Below are positions 19,246 to 25,466 of a stretch of 25,466 nt of DNA, in pieces. Each line of letters starts with the position of its first letter. The stretch's first letter is position 1. The DNA is from Ophiosphaerella korrae (taxonomy: Eukaryota; Ascomycota; Dothideomycetes; Pleosporales; Phaeosphaeriaceae), in assembly GCA_028456385.1 (NCBI GenBank), contig JALNQF010000508.1:1-25466 (forward strand), given 5' to 3'. Both the position numbers and the translations under genes were made by a program. The notes under the pieces were generated by a model, which did not search any database, was not told where the DNA came from, and worked only from the letters and a program-made list of their open reading frames with translations.

Positions 19246-21470
19246 AGTAATTAAGATTATCTTCTAGTTTCTATATATCTTCTTATAGTTATCCTTTTTT
19301 ATCTATACCTATCTATTATACTAGGTAGTAATTCTTACTATTATAGAATTAGTATTATAAGATCTCTTTAACTTCTTAGTCTTTTAATTCTCTATACGTA
19401 TCTACTTTATCTTATCTAGTAGTCTTAATTTAAATATAACTACTTTAACTTTCTTCTCTACTTTATATAGTCTTATCTTAATATATTCTAGTTTTAAACT
19501 TAATTATTTACGTTTAATATTTCTTTATACTAACTATACTTTTTTTCTATCTTTAAATTAAGGTTCCTTTTATTATTTTTTATTATTATACTTTACTATT
19601 TTATCCTATAAGAATTCTATATCTTATTATAGTTAATTATATATTTTATTTAATTTATTAGTAAAGTTTTTTCTACTTAAAGACTAAGATACTTTAAACC
19701 TTAGTATCTAGTATATATTAGGGTTAAATTAATAGTTTATAAAGAAGAGTAATACTCTTATTACTATATTCTTTTCGCTATTATATACTAGCTATACTAT
19801 AGGTAGTAGCTATACCTAATTATTCTAGTTATAATTAAGGTAGTATCTTAAGTACTTTTCTAATATTTAATTTATTTATTTAGATTATTTATCTATCTAT
19901 CGATAGTATACTATTAATATTTAATATTTAATTCCTTATAATACTATTATTCTCTATAGTTTTAATATAAATCTTATATCTTTATTTATTATAATTTTAT
20001 CTAGAATACTATACTAGCTAATTATAGTCCCTAGGACCTAGTATATAGTAACTTCTATTCTACTTTTCTTTTTATATAGTCTAAAGTAAAAGTACTTTAT
20101 AAGCTTATCTACTATTATTATAATTTTATTATATTTAACTCCTAATATTAGATTATTTAACTTAAGTAACTTTATAATAAAGTCTATTATAATAACTTTC
20201 TAGAGTTATTCTAATACTTTAACTAGTTATAGTATTTTATATAGTATATATCTACTATACTTAGTTCTATAATATTCTATATAATCTTATAGTACTTCTA
20301 TTACTAGTTGTTTTACTTTTAGAATATAGTAATCTTATAATAATCTATCTAGCGTTTTAGTAATACCTTAGTATCTATATATTAGTAGTTTATAGAATTA
20401 TTATATAAACTCTCTCTATATTTTATTTAGAATATATATTCTTCTATATACTTTCGCGAGTTTTTCTTAGATCTTAAGTTTTTCTATTTCTTCCTAAACT
20501 ATTTATCTAGCTTACTACTTTTGCTTTTAAGTATTATAGCTATTTTAGGTATATTTAAGATTAAATATCTATTACTATTCTTAACTAAAACTATACTAGT
20601 AGTACTTACTTCTCCTTATAAGTCTAGTCTTCTACTAAGAGCGTCTATAAATTAGTTATCTTTTCTCTTAGTATATATAACTTTAAAGTTAAATATTAAT
20701 AAGTATTCCTACTATCTTATATAGTATTAAAATAAGTCTTTATTCATTATAAATCTTATAAGATTTTTATAGTCTATATAGACCTTTATTTAATACTTTA
20801 TTCTTTATAAGTATACTCTCTATTATTTAAATACTTTATAGATTACAAGTATTTCTTTATTATAGATTAGGTAGTTAAGCTCTACTAGCTTTATCTTCTT
20901 AAAAAAGTATTTAACTAAGTATTTTTACTTTATAACTTAGTTTTCTTCTACTAGTACTATTCTATAGACTAAGTTTAAAATATCTATTTTTACTATTATT
21001 AGTAGGTCTAGGTTATATTTTCTAATAACTAGATTTTCTATAAACTTTCTCTTAATCTAATTATATACTTTATTATATTCTTTTATTAATTTAAATAGTG
21101 TATCTTTCTTTATTAGTCTAGTTAATAGTTTTATATACTTAGACTATTTTACTATAAACTTTTTATAGAAGTTTACTAGCTTATAAAACTATTATACTTT
21201 TAAAAAGTTTTTAAGTATTAGCTATTTATTAATTATCTAAGTCTTATTCAAGTTAATTTTTATTTTTCTTAGTTTAATAATAAATCTAAGAAAGTTTATA
21301 TCTTTTATATAGAATTTATATTTCTATATCTTAAAAAATAGTTTATTCTTTACTAGTCTCTATAGTACTGTATATATATATTATATAGATTTGTTTTCTA
21401 ATTTAAAAATTAGAAAAATATTATCTAGGTATATAAATATAAATATATCTAATTACTCTTTTAAGACTAT
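19223..21470 (-). pseudogene. Element D pol (RT to chromodomain), truncated by element C
   Basis: Read from 21470 down to 19223. The RT site Y-L-D-N is at 21420-21431, only about 40 bp from the junction with C, so the N-terminal RT, protease and gag are cut off. RNase H lies around 20970. Integrase follows: the first Asp is at 20182-20184; the Glu position, near 19879-19881 by alignment with A, now reads Lys (AAA), a G-to-A change. The chromodomain end, at about 19226-19400, overlaps the end of the opposite-strand frame. Stops throughout. Confidence 0.8.
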
Positions 21471-21920
21471 TATTATAATACTAACAAGAGAAGTCGAGAA
21501 ATAACTAAATAGTTCTAGCTTAAGTACTAATAAAGTACAAGATAAGTAGGGTAATAACTTATAAGATAATAAACTTAATTAGGAGACTAACTATTATAAG
21601 GATACGTAATAAATTTGTAAATTCGCGATCTTAGTAAATATAAAGTTATAAAGCTAACTTTATAAATTAATAATCTTAGTAAATATAAAGTTACGTAGTA
21701 CTAAGAAGGTAGTAAGTATATAGTTAGTAAGAATATCCGCTATTAGAGAAGTATTAGTAATTTAATCTCTAACTTAAAACACTAATACTTAATATTATAT
21801 TTACGAATTAATTATTATTTAAAGTTATTACTTAATTAAAATATAAGCCTTTGTTATTACTTTCTAATATACTAATACTCCCTAATAGTTACTATAGTTA
21901 ATAATAGGTAACTTATTATA
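21471..21920 (+). repeat. Element C 5' LTR
   Basis: 450 bp from 'tattataatactaacaagagaag' to 'ggtaacttattata', aligned throughout with the solo LTR G. It carries the tandem 'atcttagtaaatataaag' units at 21612-21653 and 21656-21693, with 'cgcg' kept in the first. The left junction is exact: D sequence ('ttaagactat') matches B up to 21470 and then stops. Confidence 0.88.
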
Positions 21921-21940
21921 CCTTACTAATTTAGTTATTA
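21921..21940 (+). promoter_or_regulatory. Element C internal start (putative primer-binding region)
   Basis: 'ccttactaatttagttatta' directly after the LTR, identical to B. Its reverse complement shares 'aataactaaat' with the LTR itself (near 21500), which would allow pairing of the transcript end with this site, but such AT-rich matches are easily found by chance. Confidence 0.5.
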
Positions 21941-23000
21941 GGAAAATTAAAGCGTAAGTAGTATATAGTCTAAGCTAATATAATAGTAGAAATCTTAACT
22001 AAAAAAGGAGGTAAAGTACTTCTAAGTAATTATAAGTTAGTAATAAAAATAAGGCCTAGATTAAAGTATTTATAAGAGATTAAATATAATAGAATAAATT
22101 ACTAAAAGATAAGAAATAAGTATAATAAAGAAACTATCTAAGATACTTAAACTTAAAAAGTTTAATAAAATAAAGAAAAAACTAAAGTATTTTATAGCTT
22201 TAGTATAACTCTAGATTAATATATAAGTCCTATACTTTAACGTAGAAGAAAAAAATGTAATATATTTTAAAATATACCTTAAAGAAGATATAATAAAATA
22301 GTTTATACCTTACTAGATAAATTATATAATATATACTCTAGGAATATAAAAAGATAATATAAGAGCTATCTTTAGAAGTTATAAATACTTTATAAAATAA
22401 ATAAGAGTAGTATTTAGAAATATAGATATTACCTAATAAGCTAAAGAAAAGCCTATTAGGCTTAAATAATATAAGAGTATTCTAGAATATATATTATAGT
22501 TTAAATAGTTATCTTAAAATATATAATAGATTAAGCTATACCTAATATTAAAGTTTAAATAAGGACTAAGTAAAGAAATTTAATATAAGCTAATTTAGAT
22601 AGAAAAACTAAGAATACTAAAAGCTCTAAAAGAATAGGTAATACAAGTATATAATAATCTCTAAGAAAATAAGATAAATAAGTATTAGTGAAAACCTAAT
22701 TACTATAATAGAGGAGACCTTATAATCTTTAATACTAATAAGGATAGAAGAAAAAAGAAAATTAAAGACTTTACGTACTTTAATTATAGTAAGAAAAGCT
22801 ATTATATAAAAGATTATTAGTTAAAATAAAAAATAGATATAGTATATTATAAATATAGGAAGCTAAAATACTTTACAAAACATTATAGATATAAGGACCT
22901 TAAAAGAGAAACTAAGTTAAATATAACTAAAAATAAGAAAGAAGTACAAAAAGTAGAAGCTAAACTATAAGAGAAAGTAGTAGGAAGTAAAGAATAGTAA
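21941..23000 (+). pseudogene. Element C gag (capsid and two zinc knuckles), RIP-inactivated
   Basis: Aligned with B gag. The capsid stretch runs from about 22130 to 22670. The two nucleocapsid knuckles are at 22776-22817 and 22845-22886, both 14 codons with the C-x2-C-x4-H-x4-C spacing. Cys codons read TAC or TAT, and the His of the first reads Tyr. The second has a TAC at the His position and keeps a CAT just before its last Cys position. The 3' limit is arbitrary, since the frame flows into pol. Stops are frequent, and no ATG start is kept at the 5' end. Confidence 0.85.
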
Positions 23001-25466
23001 TACGTAATACTCTACTAAACCTTTTATTATAATAATAACTACTATATATACATTTTTAGTAAGTAGAGAGTATAATAGTTCTTATAGAAAAATAGAGTAG
23101 TAGTAATAAAAAAAAGAATAAAAGTATAGCTAAAAGAAATAGTATATATAATAGACTTATTAATAGAAGATTTAAAAGGAGAGAAGCTCTAAATACTATT
23201 AATCTAGGTAAAAGGACTAGTACTAAATAAAGAGACTACTATAGTTACTTCTAAAAGAATATAAAGAGATAAGAGCTAAACTAATATAAAAAGGATAAAG
23301 TATACCTAGTTAAGTATATATAGTTATAATAGCTGTATAATAATTGATATAGTAGAATAAAATAAAGAATAGAAGTTTATTTAGAAATACTTACTAGTTA
23401 TAAGTATAGAGAAAGCGTATAAAGACTAGAAAGAACGTAACTTTAGAGTAAAAAAGTTTATAACGTTCTAATAAGAGATAGAATAAAATATAGTTATAGT
23501 AAGAAGAATACCTATATAAAGAGAATAGTAGTATCTTATAAGAAAAATATAAAAGATTAATAAAGCCTATATTCTACGTATACTAGTAGTATACTATATT
23601 CTAGTAACTATAAGACCTAGAATAGATAAGAACAAAGTAGGAGATAAAAAGAGAATAGATCTAGAATATCTAGTATATTTTAAAATATTATAAGTATTAT
23701 ATTTAAATATAAACTATTACTTATATAGAGAACTAAAAGTAAAGAGTTATATATAGCTAGTATAAAGAAAAAGATATAATTATATAAAGATAATCTTAAG
23801 AAAAGATACCTAAAGTTAGTAAATAATTAAAATACTTAATAAAGAGTATATAGCTATTAGACTAGACCTAAAATTATCTAAGAAATATATCTAAAGAAAG
23901 CTATAGTATAAATATATATATAATAAATATCTTAAATACAAAAGCTATTAATATAAAGTAAAGTAATAGCTTAAGAAAGATAGATAATTTATAAGATTAC
24001 CTAATTAAGAACAACTAGAAGGTATAAGAGGCCTATATATTATAAAAATAAGTATATACTAAAGAAAAGAAGTATAAGTAATAATTAATAGTAGAGCTAC
24101 AAAATACATTATATTAAGGAAGTTTATAGTAAACAAATAAATAAAGTATATAATAAAAAAGTACTCTTAATAGCTAAGTATAATTAAAAGAAAACTATAC
24201 TAAGAACTTGTTGAGTTTAAAACAATACTCTCTATATTAAAGTTAGAAGGACTAGAAATTAGAAATATAGTTATAGATATAATAATAATTAATAATTAAC
24301 AAGAAATAATACTAGGTATACAATAGTTATAGATAACAAACCTAAGAATTAATTAAAGAATAAGAAAAATTAGTTATCTTAAGAAAGATATATTAAAAAC
24401 TAATATAAGAACGTATAAAAGAGAATTCTAAGAAGAATATAAGATATAAGAAAAATAACTAAGATTACTTTCTAGATTATTAGCTATAGGACTTAGTAAT
24501 AGACTTAGAAGAAGGAAAAAATATAAGATAGAGCCTAGTAAACTAGAAAACTAAAGAAGAATTAAAGATTAAATAAGCGTTAAACAAAACGTAATATAAA
24601 AAAGATAGATATAAAAATTCTAATTTTTAGAGGTATATAAACTTATCTTTAGAGATAAAAAAAAACAAAAGAGAAATAACTTTGTATAGACTTAAAGAAA
24701 ACAAACGTAATAATAAATAAAATCTAATACCCTTTACTATATATAAATAATATATAAGATAAGCTATAAAAAGCTTAAATCTTTATAAAACTAGATATCT
24801 AAAACGCCTACTATTTTATTAGAATTTTAAAAGGTTATAAATAAAAAATAGCGTTTTAAATGTAATATAGACTATTTAAATATATATTTATACTGTTTAG
24901 ATTAATAAATATACTAGTAGAATTCTAAGAAAGAATTAATAAAATTCTAAGAGAATATATAGATATATTTATATTTATATACTTAGATAATATATTTATA
25001 TTCTTAGAAATAAAAGAAGAATACGTATAATATATATATAAAGTACTAGAAAAGCTAGTAAACAATAAAATATTCCTTTAGATAAAGAAATATAAGTTCT
25101 ATATAAAAGAAATAGACTTTATAGGATTTATTATAAAACTAAGAAATATATATATTAACCTATATAAGATTAAGGCGATTTAAAAATAGCTAATACTAAA
25201 AAACCTATAAGAGGTATAATAGTTTTATAGGTTAGTAAACTTTTATAAAAAAATAAATAAAAAGATAGTCTAAACTAATAGAGCTATTAATAAAACTTAT
25301 AAAGAAAGATATACTATTTAAAGAGACTTAAGAATATAATAAAGTATTTAACGAGATTAAATAGAGGTGTATAGAGAACCTAGTTATTAGAATATATAAC
25401 CTAGACCTACTAGTAATAGTAAAAATAGATATATCTAACTTAGTCTATAGAATAGTACTAATACAA
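23001..25466 (+). pseudogene. Element C pol, 5' part (protease, RT), RIP-inactivated
   Basis: After a linker of about 1.1 kb with no assigned domain, the protease active site reads N-S-R-A at 24087-24098 (from D-S-G-A). Reverse transcriptase is well readable: Y-L-D-N-I-F-I-F at 24980 onward (from Y-L-D-D), then a long run Y-K-V-L-E-K-L-V-N-N-K-I-F-L with K-K-Y-K-F-Y and E-I-D-F-I-G-F-I, the usual segment after the catalytic loop. The window ends at the first RNase H motif (V-K-I-D-I-S-N-L, from about 25417). Frame interrupted by many TAA/TAG. Confidence 0.87.

Larger units (their letters stand above)
4053..21470 (-). mobile_element. Element D, Ty3/gypsy chromovirus, interrupted by A and by C
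   Basis: D reads on the minus strand and is in pieces. Its 3' LTR begins at 4053 ('tataataagttac'), is broken at 4069 by the insertion of A, and resumes at 18183. The polypurine tract, the opposite-strand frame, chromodomain, integrase, RNase H and most of reverse transcriptase follow to 21470, where element C is inserted. Alignment to B shows the RT frame would continue directly past 21470 (B at about 12760). The gag, protease and 5' LTR of D should lie beyond C, outside the window. It is strongly RIP-mutated. Confidence 0.8.
21471..25466 (+). mobile_element. Element C, Ty3/gypsy chromovirus, 5' part, runs off the window
   Basis: A + strand copy of the same family inserted in the RT region of D. 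It has a complete 450-bp 5' LTR, the internal start, gag with two knuckles, protease and RT, and reaches the RNase H start at the last bases. Spacing from the second knuckle to the protease site is 1201 bp, against 1198 bp in B, so no large indel is present there. Its 3' end, 3' LTR and target duplication are outside the window. Confidence 0.9.

Noticed and set aside
1..25466. Mitochondrial DNA, given the very low GC content
   Set aside because: No rRNA, tRNA or respiratory genes. The bias is specifically CpA/TpG loss over recognisable retrotransposons, which is a nuclear RIP pattern.

Overview
This window is a gene-poor, extremely AT-rich block made almost entirely of nested, dead LTR retrotransposons. 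Its base pattern points to a filamentous ascomycete (Pezizomycotina) with repeat-induced point mutation (RIP). CpA and TpG are nearly gone and TpA is in large excess: the first 600 bases hold one CpA and no TpG. Every recognisable reading frame is broken by TAA/TAG, and key Cys, His, Gly and Asp codons are changed in the direction expected of CpA-to-TpA mutation. I see no intact host gene, tRNA or rRNA. The organism call is an inference from this pattern.

Layout. Bases 1-3261 hold an LTR tail (1-307), a solo LTR with a 5-bp target duplication (1540-2002), and unclassified RIP-degraded DNA around it. From 3262 to the end I resolve five copies of one Ty3/gypsy chromovirus family, nested in one another. 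E (+ strand, oldest) keeps an LTR tail and the 5' part of gag (3262-4052). D (- strand) interrupts E; it starts at 4053 and resumes at 18183-21470. A (- strand, 4070-18177) is inserted 17 bp inside the LTR of D. B (- strand, 9315-16340, complete, 7026 bp) is inserted in A. C (+ strand, 21471 to the window end) is inserted in the reverse transcriptase region of D. Equal LTR lengths (451/451 bp in A, 429/429 bp in B) and target duplications (cttat/cctat for A, tttcc/tttcc for B) fix these boundaries.

Each element has the chromovirus order: LTR, gag (capsid domain, two CCHC knuckles), protease, reverse transcriptase, RNase H, integrase (C-x2-C, D-D35-E, GPY/F), chromodomain, polypurine tract, LTR. 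All three copies whose 3' part lies in the window (A, B, D) also carry an extra reading frame between the chromodomain and the polypurine tract, on the strand opposite gag-pol. It has a conserved Y-x2-Y-x8-Y (ancestral C-x2-C-x8-C) and a charged, coiled-coil-like C-terminal half, and copies differ in length almost only by multiples of three. The single 76-codon open frame of the window (9885-10115) is the N-terminal half of this frame in B. This is the most interesting item here.
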